DNA of 64,000 nt from a virus: positions 30,120 to 94,119 of the IMG/VR virus record IMGVR_UViG_3300017960_000001. One strand, 5' to 3'. This document shows positions 34,426 to 41,925 of the stretch, in pieces. Position numbers and translations under genes: made by a program. Below the pieces are notes generated by a model. That model was not told where the DNA came from. It was given only the letters and a program-made list of their open reading frames with translations, and ran no database searches. Each line of letters opens with the position of its first letter. The stretch's first letter is position 1.

Positions 34426-35175
34426 ATGGCAACGATCAGAACAAGCTACGAGGCGGCCCGCGGCTGCGGCTTTCGGAAGGCCGGCGGGCTCTACTTGGTC
34501 GCCGGTTCGGAGGGCGAGCCGTGCGGCCGATTGCCGATCGACCTGCGGGTGTGCCCGTGCTGCGGCCAGGGGATCAAGCCCGCCCGATCGTGGACGTGGA
34601 TCGAACCCCGGCAGCTGATCACCGGGACCCTGTGCCGGACGATGCAAGCCGACCCGCAGTCCTGCGCCGGGCGGTGCATCCTCTCTGATCTGAGGTGCCC
34701 GGAACGCGCCGGGCTCTTGTGGATCGGCGGCAAGTTCTACCCGACCCCGGCGGCCTTCTCTGGCGAGGCGGCGAGGATGGGAGTGTCCCGCCGGATCACC
34801 GCGGTTCCGCGAGGGTTCGTCGTCGGCGAGACGTGGGTTCTGCTCGCTCACCGCGAGGTGCTGAACCGGAACGGCGACCGCGTCCCGGCGATCTTCTCCG
34901 CGTTCCTACCGACGGCGATCGAGTACATCGTCAAAGGCACTGAGACGGACGAGGAACTCGACAAGCTCGAAGCGCGGGGGCTGACATTGGTCGACGTCAA
35001 ACCGTTGCAGGCTCCCCTCGAGGCGGTCCCTGACGAACCCGACGACGGCGACCCGTGGACGTGTCCGCGGTGCGGCGCCGAGGTCGAGCCCGGCGCGCCC
35101 CGGTGCGGCGACTGCGGATCCGATCCCGACGGCGCGCCGCCGGACCAGCTGGACCGGGATCCGCTGCCCAACTAG
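34426..35175 (+). CDS. Zinc-ribbon phage protein of unknown function
   Basis: I choose the ATG at 34426, two bases after the upstream stop (249 residues). The N-terminal half is Cys-rich (RVCPCCGQGIKPARSWTW, LCRTMQADPQSCAGRC), followed by AGLLWIGGKFYPTPAAF and WVLLAHREV. The C-terminus is a classic zinc ribbon (CPRCGAEVEPGAPRCGDCG). This full-length arrangement occurs in many uncharacterised phage proteins. No enzymatic residues are evident. Confidence 0.65.
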   Translation: MATIRTSYEAARGCGFRKAGGLYLVAGSEGEPCGRLPIDLRVCPCCGQGIKPARSWTWIEPRQLITGTLCRTMQADPQSCAGRCILSDLRCPERAGLLWIGGKFYPTPAAFSGEAARMGVSRRITAVPRGFVVGETWVLLAHREVLNRNGDRVPAIFSAFLPTAIEYIVKGTETDEELDKLEARGLTLVDVKPLQAPLEAVPDEPDDGDPWTCPRCGAEVEPGAPRCGDCGSDPDGAPPDQLDRDPLPN

Positions 35176-35238
35176 CCGGCCGCCCGCCCGCTCTCCAAGC
35201 GGCCCCCAGAAAAATCAGCACCGCCATGCTTATTTTTG

Positions 35239-35279
35239 TTGACACGGCCGAGCCTGCGTGTAACGATAGCTTCATGATG
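35239..35279 (+). promoter_or_regulatory. Promoter cassette copy 4
   Basis: TTGACA (35239-35244), 17 bases, AACGAT (35262-35267), AGCTTC, ATGATG at 35274. AGAAAAATCAGCACC and TTATTTTTG lie upstream. The gap from 35176 otherwise holds only a weak 5-bp hairpin at 35188-35202. Confidence 0.72.
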
Positions 35280-35309
35280 ACGGGGCAACACAACGGACCG
35301 GAGGGCAAA

Positions 35310-35498
35310 ATGAATAGGCTCGGAATCGTAGAATATACCCATTACCACCACGCGATCTACGTCGACGGCTACCGCCTCGGCGACCTCCACAAAGACCACG
35401 ACGGAACGTGGTCGGTCCACCACCGCGAGGCTGTCGTTGGCTCCTCGCTCGGCTACGTCCGGGCGATCGCCGCACTGCGCCGCGCGGCGGGGATCTAG
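35310..35498 (+). CDS. Small hypothetical protein
   Basis: GGAGG precedes the ATG at 35310; the cassette ATG at 35274 is in frame and would add 12 residues. The 62-residue product (MNRLGIVEYTHYHHAIYVDG) is a probable small alpha/beta fold. Its TAG stop opens a run of 10 G that leads to the next ATG. Confidence 0.55.
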   Translation: MNRLGIVEYTHYHHAIYVDGYRLGDLHKDHDGTWSVHHREAVVGSSLGYVRAIAALRRAAGI

Positions 35499-35511
35499 GG
35501 GGGGGGGCGGC

Positions 35512-35697
35512 ATGGGACGCCGGATCAAACCGAAACCGACCTGCGCCGGCTGCGGCAAGCCGCTGGTGAAGTTCCACGACTACCCGGTCGAGGGTATCAA
35601 GTACAAACGCCGCCGCAAGGGCAAGGACGTGTGGGTCACGCCCCGGGTGTGCGAAACCTGCAACGAGATGGACAACAGAATGGAGGGCACCGAATGA
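35512..35697 (+). CDS. Small zinc-finger protein
   Basis: The 61-residue basic protein has two CxxC pairs, CAGCGKPL and CETCNEM, around a Lys/Arg-rich segment (KYKRRRKGKD). The stop overlaps the ATG of the GHKL ATPase gene (ATGA), so the two are probably translated together. Confidence 0.6.
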   Translation: MGRRIKPKPTCAGCGKPLVKFHDYPVEGIKYKRRRKGKDVWVTPRVCETCNEMDNRMEGTE

Positions 35698-37118
35698 AAA
35701 AACAAGGATGGTTCGACGTGGATCGCGGTGGTCTACGTCAGCTGGTCGCCGACCGCAACCCCGGCTTCATCCTCGCCGAGCTGATTCAGAATGCGTGGGA
35801 TGAGCCGGGGGTGACCCGGGTCGACGTCAAGCTTGAGCCGGTGGCCGGAGCCCGGTCCGCGCTGCTCGTCGTGAAGGACGACGCGCCGGAGGGGTTCTAC
35901 GAACTGGCCCACGCTTGGACGTTGTTCTCGGACACGCGGAAGCGAACCGACCCCTACGCCCGGGGCCGGTTCTGCCTCGGTGACAAGCTGGTCCTCGCGC
36001 TCTGTCGCTGGGCTGAGATCACCACCACCACCGGGGCGGTCCGGTTCGAGTCCGACGGCACCCGCAAGCGGCGCCGGCGCAAGACCGAATCCGGCTCCGT
36101 GTTCGAGGCCGAGGTCCCGATCACCCGCCAGCAAATCGACGACGCTCTGAGCCTGGCTCGGACGTTCATTCCGCCGGACCTGATCGACACCACGATCAAC
36201 GGCGACAAGCTCCCGAGCCGGGAACCGCGGGCGAGCTTCACGTGCACGCTCCCGGTGCCGCTCGCCGACGCCGACGGGGTGATGAGGGAATCCCGGCGCA
36301 AGGTTGCGGTGCGGGTGTTCGACACGCTCCGCGGCGAGTCCCCGACGCTCTACGAGATGGGGCTGCCGGTTGTCGAAACCGGCGACCGCTGGCACGTGGA
36401 CATCGGCCAGAAAGTCCCGCTCAACGCCGACCGCGACAACGTCCGGCCGAGCTACTTGCGCCGGGTGCGTGCGTTCGTGGCTAACGAGTTGGTCGACGAC
36501 CTGAGCCCGGACGATGTGTCGGAGGCTTGGGTCCGCGACGCGACGACCTCTCCCGACATCGACGGCGACACCGTGCGCCGGGTCGCCGACCTGCGATGGG
36601 GCGAGAATCGGGTGGTGGTTTCGCCCGGTGATCGATGGGGCAAGGAACGGGCGATCGCCAACGGCTTCACGATCGTCGGATCGCGGGAGCTTTCCGCGGC
36701 CGAATGGGAGCAATTCCGATCGGCCGACGCGGTCCCGGCGACCACCGACAAATTCAAGCGGGGCACCGCCAACGCGAAGATCCTGAACCGCAACCAGCTG
36801 ACCCCGGGAATGCTCCGGGTCGAGCGCATGACCAAGGCCGTGGCCCGGATCGGGCTGAACATGGACGTCCGGGTCACGTTCCTGCACTCGCCGGAGGCCA
36901 CGGTGTCCGCCGACTACACACCCGGTCACGTCCGGTTCAACGTCGCGCTCCTCGGCAAGTCGTGGTTCGCCGGACCGGCCGTCCCGATCCTGCGATTGGT
37001 GATCCATGAGTTGGGACACGAAGGCGGGGGCCACCTCGAGGCTGGCTACTACGACACCCTGGCCCGGATCGGTGCACGGTTGGCCGTCGCATCCGACCGG
37101 CTGAACACGGAGGTCTGA
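35694..37118 (+). CDS. GHKL-type ATPase with C-terminal HExxH motif
   Basis: The N-terminal domain of this 474-residue protein carries GHKL ATP-binding boxes: ELIQNAWDE (N box, residues 29-37), KDDAPEG (G1-like, 61-67) and GRFCLGDK (G2-like, 91-98). A middle region (about 210-290) with MGLPVVETGDRWHVDIGQKV and PLNADRDNV resembles the transducer part of HSP90/MutL-type proteins. Near residue 437 is LRLVIHELGHEGGGHLEAGY, a zinc metallopeptidase signature with a third His. Known relatives are uncharacterised phage and plasmid ATP-binding proteins. ATP-gated proteolysis is a guess. Confidence 0.8.
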   Translation: MKKQGWFDVDRGGLRQLVADRNPGFILAELIQNAWDEPGVTRVDVKLEPVAGARSALLVVKDDAPEGFYELAHAWTLFSDTRKRTDPYARGRFCLGDKLVLALCRWAEITTTTGAVRFESDGTRKRRRRKTESGSVFEAEVPITRQQIDDALSLARTFIPPDLIDTTINGDKLPSREPRASFTCTLPVPLADADGVMRESRRKVAVRVFDTLRGESPTLYEMGLPVVETGDRWHVDIGQKVPLNADRDNVRPSYLRRVRAFVANELVDDLSPDDVSEAWVRDATTSPDIDGDTVRRVADLRWGENRVVVSPGDRWGKERAIANGFTIVGSRELSAAEWEQFRSADAVPATTDKFKRGTANAKILNRNQLTPGMLRVERMTKAVARIGLNMDVRVTFLHSPEATVSADYTPGHVRFNVALLGKSWFAGPAVPILRLVIHELGHEGGGHLEAGYYDTLARIGARLAVASDRLNTEV

Positions 37119-37120
37119 AC

Positions 37121-37492
37121 ATGGGTCACGACAACGACAACGACATCACCGCGCGGATCGCCAAGCTCCCGCGGTGGGCCCGGCAACACATCGACAAGCT
37201 CACCGCCGATCTCGAATCCGCCAACCGCAAGCTGCGCGCCTCCACCGACCCGGGGTCCCGGGTCCGGTGGGGGCACCTCGGCATCGACAACGACCGCGGG
37301 ACCCCGATTCCCGAGGGCGAGCCGATCATCTTTTCCATGGTGCCGTTCTCCGAATGCAAGCACCGCGTTCGGATCAAGGCCGCCTACGACCCGGACACCG
37401 GGACGCTCGAAATCAGCGGTGGCGATGCGGTCGACGTGGAGCCGGTGGCGCGCAACGTGATCCGCGTCCGGTGCGGCAAGCTTTTCGACTAG
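37121..37492 (+). CDS. Hypothetical phage protein
   Basis: The 123-residue protein opens ITARIAKLPRWARQHIDKLT, a helical start seen in a family of small phage proteins (DUF7239-like, from memory), and then becomes strand-rich with ECKHRVRIKAAYDPDTGTLE. It follows the GHKL gene after 2 bases. No function can be assigned. Confidence 0.6.
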   Translation: MGHDNDNDITARIAKLPRWARQHIDKLTADLESANRKLRASTDPGSRVRWGHLGIDNDRGTPIPEGEPIIFSMVPFSECKHRVRIKAAYDPDTGTLEISGGDAVDVEPVARNVIRVRCGKLFD

Positions 37493-37498
37493 CAACGC

Positions 37499-37527
37499 TT
37501 GACGCGAACGGGCCCGCGGTGTATGCC
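37499..37527 (+). promoter_or_regulatory. Promoter for the double-HTH regulator
   Basis: TTGACG (37499-37504), 17 bases, TATGCC (37522-37527). The upstream AACGCTTGACGCG is identical to that of the promoter at 60173. GGGGAGG follows before the ATG at 37550. Confidence 0.55.
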
Positions 37528-37549
37528 TATCGGCGGGGAGGTTCATAGC

Positions 37550-38053
37550 ATGGACACTGACATCAGAATGCAAGTCAAAATCGCGGCGGCCGCGGCGGGG
37601 CTGAAGCTCGCCGACGTGGCGCGCTCTCTGAGCACCACGCCGCAACACCTCAACACGCTGCTCAGCCGGGAGAATCTGAGGCTACGGTGGGTCGAGCGGA
37701 TCGCCGGTGTGATCGGGGTCCGCCCGTCGTGGCTCTTGGTTCCGCCGGGCACGTCAATCGAACCGGCACCACCCCGGGCGAAACCCCCGACCGAAACGGT
37801 ACACGACAAGGTGCGAGTGCTATCGGCGCGGAGGGATCTCTCGGTGGCCGAGTTGGCGCGCCGGATCGGGATGTCGCGGCAAGCTCTCAACGAACTGCTC
37901 CGCACCGGCAACCCGAGCCTCGGACACGTCCGCCGGATCGCCGATGCGCTGGACGTCCCGCCGGCCGATCTGCTCCGCCCGGTTACCGAGGACGAGTGGG
38001 CGGACTTCGGGAGGTTCACCGCCGGGGCACCGTTGGCCCGGGCCGCGAGCTAG
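37550..38053 (+). CDS. Transcriptional regulator with two XRE-type HTH domains
   Basis: I start at the ATG at 37550, behind GGGGAGG, because the longer ORF would include the promoter. The 167-residue protein has two Cro/CI-type helix-turn-helix domains: residues about 10-65 (KLADVARSLSTTPQHLNTLL) and 85-145 (SVAELARRIGMSRQALNELL), each followed by the RIAxxxxVxPxxLL helix. The tandem arrangement would let one chain bind two half sites. It has its own promoter ahead of the recombination and replication block, so control of that block or of itself is likely. Confidence 0.8.
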   Translation: MDTDIRMQVKIAAAAAGLKLADVARSLSTTPQHLNTLLSRENLRLRWVERIAGVIGVRPSWLLVPPGTSIEPAPPRAKPPTETVHDKVRVLSARRDLSVAELARRIGMSRQALNELLRTGNPSLGHVRRIADALDVPPADLLRPVTEDEWADFGRFTAGAPLARAAS

Positions 38054-38064
38054 CTAGACCGACT

Positions 38065-38082
38065 CGAACGGAAGGGGGTTCG
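38065..38082 (+). promoter_or_regulatory. Ribosome-site hairpin
   Basis: CGAAC and GTTCG form a 5-bp stem around GGAAGGGG directly before the ATG at 38083; compare 34177 and 40044. Confidence 0.5.
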
Positions 38083-38901
38083 ATGGTCGACCATCATTCA
38101 AGCTCACAGATCGATATGTTCTGGCGGTGTCCTCGGCAGTGGTGCTACCGGTACGAGCAAGGGTTGAAGCTCCCGCCGGGGATCGCGTTGATCCTCGGTG
38201 GTAGCGTGCACGGCGCCGCCGAACTGAACTTCAGGGCCAAGCTGATCTCGCGGGTCGACGAGCCGGTGGACGTGCTGGTCGACGCCGCGGTCACCCGCTA
38301 CAACGAACGGCTCCGCGAGGACGGGATCCTTCTCTCCCGGGACGACCTCCCGGCCAAGGACAGGATCCTCTCTGAGCACAAGGACAAGGCCGTCCAGCTG
38401 ACCAAAGTGTTCGCGGCCGATGTCGCACCCGGGACCCAACCCGCCCTCGTTGAAGAGCGGCTGGAAATGTCTCTGCCCGGCGTCGACAAAACGGTGATCG
38501 GGTACGTCGACGTTTACACCGAGGACCGCCGGCTGACCGACCTGAAAACCTCCAAACGGAAGTGGCCGAAGCTACGACCGCACACCGAGACTCAGCCGAC
38601 GGTCTACGCCGAAATGATCCGCCAGCTTGAAGGATCCTACCCGGACCGGGTGACGTTCGACGTGCTGGTCCACACGAAAACGAAGGGGTGCTACCACCAA
38701 CCCCTCGACACAACCCGAGGGCCGGACGACATCGCCGCTCTCGCCCGCCGGGTGCAGATAATGGAAGCGATGCAGAAGGCGGGCAACTACCCGGGCGCGA
38801 AGCCTGAGCGGGATTGGTGGTGCTCGCATACGTGGTGCGGATATTGGGGCATCTGCGATCTGATACCGGATCGATTGCGACGCCTCCCCAACGTGGCATA
38901 G
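38083..38901 (+). CDS. RecB/Cas4-like PD-(D/E)XK nuclease
   Basis: The 272-residue protein has the RecB-family nuclease motifs: CPRQWCYRYEQGL at the N-terminus, H43 in GSVHGAAEL, D142 in VIGYVDVYTE, and D153/K155 in LTDLKTSK. Cysteines C16 or C21 with C247, C252 and C258 (WCSHTWCGYWGIC) could hold a 4Fe-4S cluster, as in Cas4 and AddB. Paired with the annealing protein downstream it forms a Red-like exonuclease-annealase system for recombination. The start follows a ribosome-site hairpin. Confidence 0.8.
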   Translation: MVDHHSSSQIDMFWRCPRQWCYRYEQGLKLPPGIALILGGSVHGAAELNFRAKLISRVDEPVDVLVDAAVTRYNERLREDGILLSRDDLPAKDRILSEHKDKAVQLTKVFAADVAPGTQPALVEERLEMSLPGVDKTVIGYVDVYTEDRRLTDLKTSKRKWPKLRPHTETQPTVYAEMIRQLEGSYPDRVTFDVLVHTKTKGCYHQPLDTTRGPDDIAALARRVQIMEAMQKAGNYPGAKPERDWWCSHTWCGYWGICDLIPDRLRRLPNVA

Positions 38902-38910
38902 GAGGGGACG

Positions 38911-40038
38911 ATGAACGAGCAGAAATCTGAGACTTTCGACGACGTGCCGGCGACGACACACGACGAACTGCCGGCGCAGCTGGCGCGCACCGACGACCCG
39001 GCCTCGCCCGGGGTGGCGATGGCATCGATCGCCGCCACCGGAGAACAGGCTCGCGCGGTGGCCGAGGTGCAGGTCATGATGATCGCCGCGCTCGGAAACC
39101 CGCGCGACGAGAAGGACGTGTGGACCCGGATGCGCCGCACGTGCAAGCGGGCGACCTTCGCCGACCGGGCGGTGTACGCTTTCAGCCGGGGCGGCCAGTC
39201 CATCACCGGCCTCGGGATCAAGGCGATCCGCGAGTTGACCGCGTGCTATCGCAACGTCGATTACGGCTACCGCGAGTTGGAGCGCGAGGGCGACGTGTCC
39301 AGGGTCGAAGCCTACGCCTGGGACATGGAGGCCAACGTCCGCGTCAAGCGCGAGTTCTGGGTGCGGCACGCCCGGGACAAGTCCGGCGGGGTGGAGTTGG
39401 TCACCGCCGAGCGCGACCGCTACGAGGTGATCGCCTCGATGGCTCAGCGTCGCGTCCGGTCCTGCTTGGAGCAGGTCCTACCGGCCGACTACCTCGACGA
39501 AGCGATGCGCCTCGTCCACAACACCCTGCGCGCCGGCGACGGCCGCCCGATGGAGGACCGGGTCCGCGATATGGTGATCCGGTTCGGCGAGCTTGGCGTC
39601 ACCGAGGCCCAGCTCGAGGGGTTCCTGCTCCACCCGTTGCGGTCCACCCGCCCGGAGGAGATGCCGCGCCTCCAACAGATCCACAACTCGATCCGCGACG
39701 GCATGGCCCGGATCACCGACTTTTTCAAGGCGGGGGCCGCGCCACCGGACTCTGATCCGCCGGCCGACCCCGGCCCCCCCGGCGACACCCCGCCCGACGA
39801 CGAGCCGGAGGTCGACCCCGAAACCGGCGAGGTGGTCCCGCCACCGGAGCCGCCCGCCGAGCCCGAGCCCGAGCCCGAGCCGGCCGCGGACCCGGCGCCC
39901 GATCCCGGGGCTGAGGCGAGCGACACGCCCCCCCCTGCCCCGCCGGACGACGAGCCCGACCCGTTCGCCGCGGGAGAAGGAGGGGCGCAGGGAACGCTGC
40001 TGGACCCCGGTGAGGAGGATCCGTTCGCACGCAAGTAG
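38911..40038 (+). CDS. Single-strand annealing recombinase (SSAP-like)
   Basis: Residues about 45-225 match a common phage annealing-protein family: AVAEVQVMMIAALGNPRDEK, TFADRAVYAFSRGGQSITGL, VEAYAWDMEANVRVKREFWV and RYEVIASMAQRRVRSCLEQV. The last 110 residues are Pro/Asp/Glu-rich and end in DDEPDPF and EEDPFARK, which recall the acidic tip by which SSB recruits partners. It lies right after the RecB-like nuclease gene, as expected for an exonuclease-annealase pair. The 375-residue length includes this tail. Confidence 0.72.
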   Translation: MNEQKSETFDDVPATTHDELPAQLARTDDPASPGVAMASIAATGEQARAVAEVQVMMIAALGNPRDEKDVWTRMRRTCKRATFADRAVYAFSRGGQSITGLGIKAIRELTACYRNVDYGYRELEREGDVSRVEAYAWDMEANVRVKREFWVRHARDKSGGVELVTAERDRYEVIASMAQRRVRSCLEQVLPADYLDEAMRLVHNTLRAGDGRPMEDRVRDMVIRFGELGVTEAQLEGFLLHPLRSTRPEEMPRLQQIHNSIRDGMARITDFFKAGAAPPDSDPPADPGPPGDTPPDDEPEVDPETGEVVPPPEPPAEPEPEPEPAADPAPDPGAEASDTPPPAPPDDEPDPFAAGEGGAQGTLLDPGEEDPFARK

Positions 40039-40043
40039 GCACA

Positions 40044-40059
40044 TAACCGAAGGGGGTTA
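40044..40059 (+). promoter_or_regulatory. Ribosome-site hairpin
   Basis: TAACC and GGTTA pair around GAAGGG two bases before the ATG at 40062, nearly identical to the hairpin at 34177. Confidence 0.5.
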
Positions 40060-40061
40060 CA

Positions 40062-40931
40062 ATGCCACGGAAAAAGAAACCGAAAACGAAGCCTGACCAC
40101 TACGTCCGATCGCAGCACGGCGCGCAACTCTGCAAGCTCGTCCGAGAGATCGACGGGACCGACGCCGGCCGGTGGCCGATCGACGTCGCCGAGAAGGTGG
40201 CCGCCACCGCCAACCGAGCCTTCAACGAGAAGGCGTCGCCGAAGTGCTGGCGCCAGCGGTACACCGCCGCGACCCGCACGCTCGACGCGAAGGGCCAGCA
40301 ATTGCGGGCCCGGATCCGGGCGGCGATGAAGGCGAAGGGGGTGTCGACGATCACCGACCTCGCCGAGCGGTGCCCGAACCTGAGCCGTCCGCAGCTGGAC
40401 TACCGCGTCCGGGGCCAGATCCCGTGGACCGACGACCAGCTGGCCGAGGTCGGCAAGGCTCTCGGGATCGACCTTGCCGGGCACATGGACGGGGACAAGC
40501 AGTCCGAACTGCCCCTCGCCGAGAACGGCGACGGCGACCCGTCCCTGGCTCAGCCGAAGGGGTTGGTCTACGACGGCCCGGGGTCCGGTATCGTCCCGCC
40601 GTTCAACGAACCGTGTCAGCTGGCACCGTCGGGGACCGTCGCCGCGGCGCGCGACTCTCTCGCCGCGTGGGCGAGGATGCACCTGCCCGCCGGGGTCAGC
40701 ATCTTCACCGCGCTCAAAGAGATGGGGATCCTCCCCGACGGCAAGGACGACGACGCCAACGCCCGGATCGAGTGCGCGAAGGAAATCCTGCGCGACCAGT
40801 GGAAGCGGTTCGTTCGGTCGGGCAAATGGTCCGACCCGCACCGGATCCACACGGCCCTGAGCGTGCTCGAGGGGGCCACGCCGCCGTGGCCGATCAAGGC
40901 TGAGAAGAACGGGGCCGAGGGGAACGGTTGA
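40062..40931 (+). CDS. DNA-binding protein with central HTH
   Basis: The 289-residue protein starts with a Lys-rich patch (MPRKKKPKTKPDHY). Around residues 85-145 it has a helix-turn-helix-like segment (ITDLAERCPNLSRPQLDYRV, then WTDDQLAEVGKALGID). The C-terminal region is helical. Sitting between the annealing protein and the replication initiator, it may take part in replication or regulate it. I do not recognise a specific family. Confidence 0.55.
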   Translation: MPRKKKPKTKPDHYVRSQHGAQLCKLVREIDGTDAGRWPIDVAEKVAATANRAFNEKASPKCWRQRYTAATRTLDAKGQQLRARIRAAMKAKGVSTITDLAERCPNLSRPQLDYRVRGQIPWTDDQLAEVGKALGIDLAGHMDGDKQSELPLAENGDGDPSLAQPKGLVYDGPGSGIVPPFNEPCQLAPSGTVAAARDSLAAWARMHLPAGVSIFTALKEMGILPDGKDDDANARIECAKEILRDQWKRFVRSGKWSDPHRIHTALSVLEGATPPWPIKAEKNGAEGNG

Positions 40932-40972
40932 CCGAGGGGGCTTGCCTCGTAAGATCGGGGCCGGCAACCTGT

Positions 40973-41014
40973 CGTGACGTCACGGCTGATAACGCTTGTC
41001 ACGGTGACGTCACG
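40973..41014 (+). repeat. Initiator leader: palindromes and 30-bp repeat copy A
   Basis: CGTGACGTCACG (40973-40984) is a perfect palindrome, and GTGACGTCAC recurs at 41004-41013. Between and over them lies repeat copy A (40979-41008): GTCACG, three bases, GATAACG, four bases, TCAC, one base, GTGAC. Copy B, with 25 of 30 bases identical, is inside the following gene. This looks like a binding region for the initiator or a repressor. A TTGTCA at 40996 lacks a well-spaced -10. Confidence 0.65.
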
Positions 41015-41034
41015 CTAGCACATGAGGCGAACCA

Positions 41035-41925
41035 ATGGCGCAAGCTGTCCTGATTAGCACGGGGTTCGACACGGATCCCGACGTGGTCCCGTTGGATGTG
41101 TTCGGCCGGGCGTTGGTGCTGTTCCTCGTCCGGCAGATCAAGCTCCGCAACGGGCGCGGCAAGCTGCCGCGAAAATACTGGAACGTCGAGTATTTAGCAC
41201 CGATGCTCGGCGCCGTCGGGTTCGAGAAAAAGGTCCTCGCGCAGATGCGTTTCCTGGCGTCCGAGCATAGCGCGATCCTGACCGTCGAGGCCGATCACGT
41301 GGTCGTCCACAATTACGGCAAGTTCAACGTCGACCCGACCGCAGCTGCACGGCAACAACGACACCGCCAGCGCAAGCGCGAGGCGTCCGTGACGTCACAC
41401 CCTGTCACGCCGGATAACGGTGGTCACAGTGACAGCCCGCTGTCACGCCGATCGGATCGGAAAGGATCGGAACCTCCCAAGGGAGGAGCGCGCCCGCCCG
41501 CGTTGGATGACTATACCGATTTCAAAGACGGACACCACCGGGCCGCGTTCGAGGCGATCCTGCTCGAACGGCCGAACGCCAACCCGCAGATCACGTGGGA
41601 AACCACCGCGATCCTCGCCGGGCGGTACGGTGCCGCTGCGCTCGAGCAAATCAAGCTCGCGTTCGAGTGGGACCGGACCCGGGCGCCCGGCTATCGGTGG
41701 CAGGATCACGCGGTCTGCTCGCACATCAAAAGCTGGGTAGAAAAGGAATGTAGCAAGGCCCCGCCCTCTGGCTCTGATCCGCCCGCCGACGAGTGGATCC
41801 CGTTCGGGTTGTTCGTGCCGAAGGGGATGACGGTCGAGGACGCGATCGCCAAGGCCGAGGCGGACGGGGAAGAACCCGAGAAGATCGCCCGGTGGCGGGG
41901 GGAAGTCGAGCGGCGCAATGGATGA
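41035..41925 (+). CDS. Replication initiator-like protein (lambda O / DnaD type)
   Basis: The 296-residue protein has an N-terminal winged-helix-like domain (DVFGRALVLFLVRQIKLRNG, EYLAPMLGAVGFEKKVLAQM). It is joined by a charged, Ser/Pro-rich linker (about residues 105-160) to a C-terminal domain with ITWETTAILAGRYGAAALEQ and WQDHAVCSHIKSWVEKE. That plan and its place directly upstream of a DnaB-like helicase (7-base overlap) fit an O/DnaD-type initiator and helicase loader. The linker-coding DNA carries a cluster of repeats, as the lambda origin does within O. The function is inferred from architecture and context. Confidence 0.65.
   Translation: MAQAVLISTGFDTDPDVVPLDVFGRALVLFLVRQIKLRNGRGKLPRKYWNVEYLAPMLGAVGFEKKVLAQMRFLASEHSAILTVEADHVVVHNYGKFNVDPTAAARQQRHRQRKREASVTSHPVTPDNGGHSDSPLSRRSDRKGSEPPKGGARPPALDDYTDFKDGHHRAAFEAILLERPNANPQITWETTAILAGRYGAAALEQIKLAFEWDRTRAPGYRWQDHAVCSHIKSWVEKECSKAPPSGSDPPADEWIPFGLFVPKGMTVEDAIAKAEADGEEPEKIARWRGEVERRNG
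41389..41470 (+). repeat. Candidate replication origin inside the initiator gene
   Basis: The segment contains GTGACGTCAC (41389-41398); TGTCACGCCG at 41403 and again at 41441; repeat copy B (41404-41433) matching the leader copy; GTCACAGTGAC (41423-41433); an inverted repeat GTGACAG-CCCG-CTGTCAC (41429-41446); and GATCGG three times (41450-41470). This density of related sites in a linker-coding region is unlike neighbouring coding sequence and matches the position of the lambda origin. Confidence 0.6.

Noticed and set aside
33071-34432. 453-codon minus-strand ORF
   Set aside because: It lies antisense to two zinc-binding genes with clear ribosome sites. Its product is Val/Arg/Pro/Asp-biased without motifs.
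35733-37034. 433-codon minus-strand ORF
   Set aside because: It is antisense to the GHKL/HExxH gene, whose motifs are unambiguous.
40996-41021. Promoter TTGTCA/TAGCAC before the initiator gene
   Set aside because: The spacing is only 14 bases and the -35 overlaps the repeat array, so I treat the region as a repeat or operator instead.
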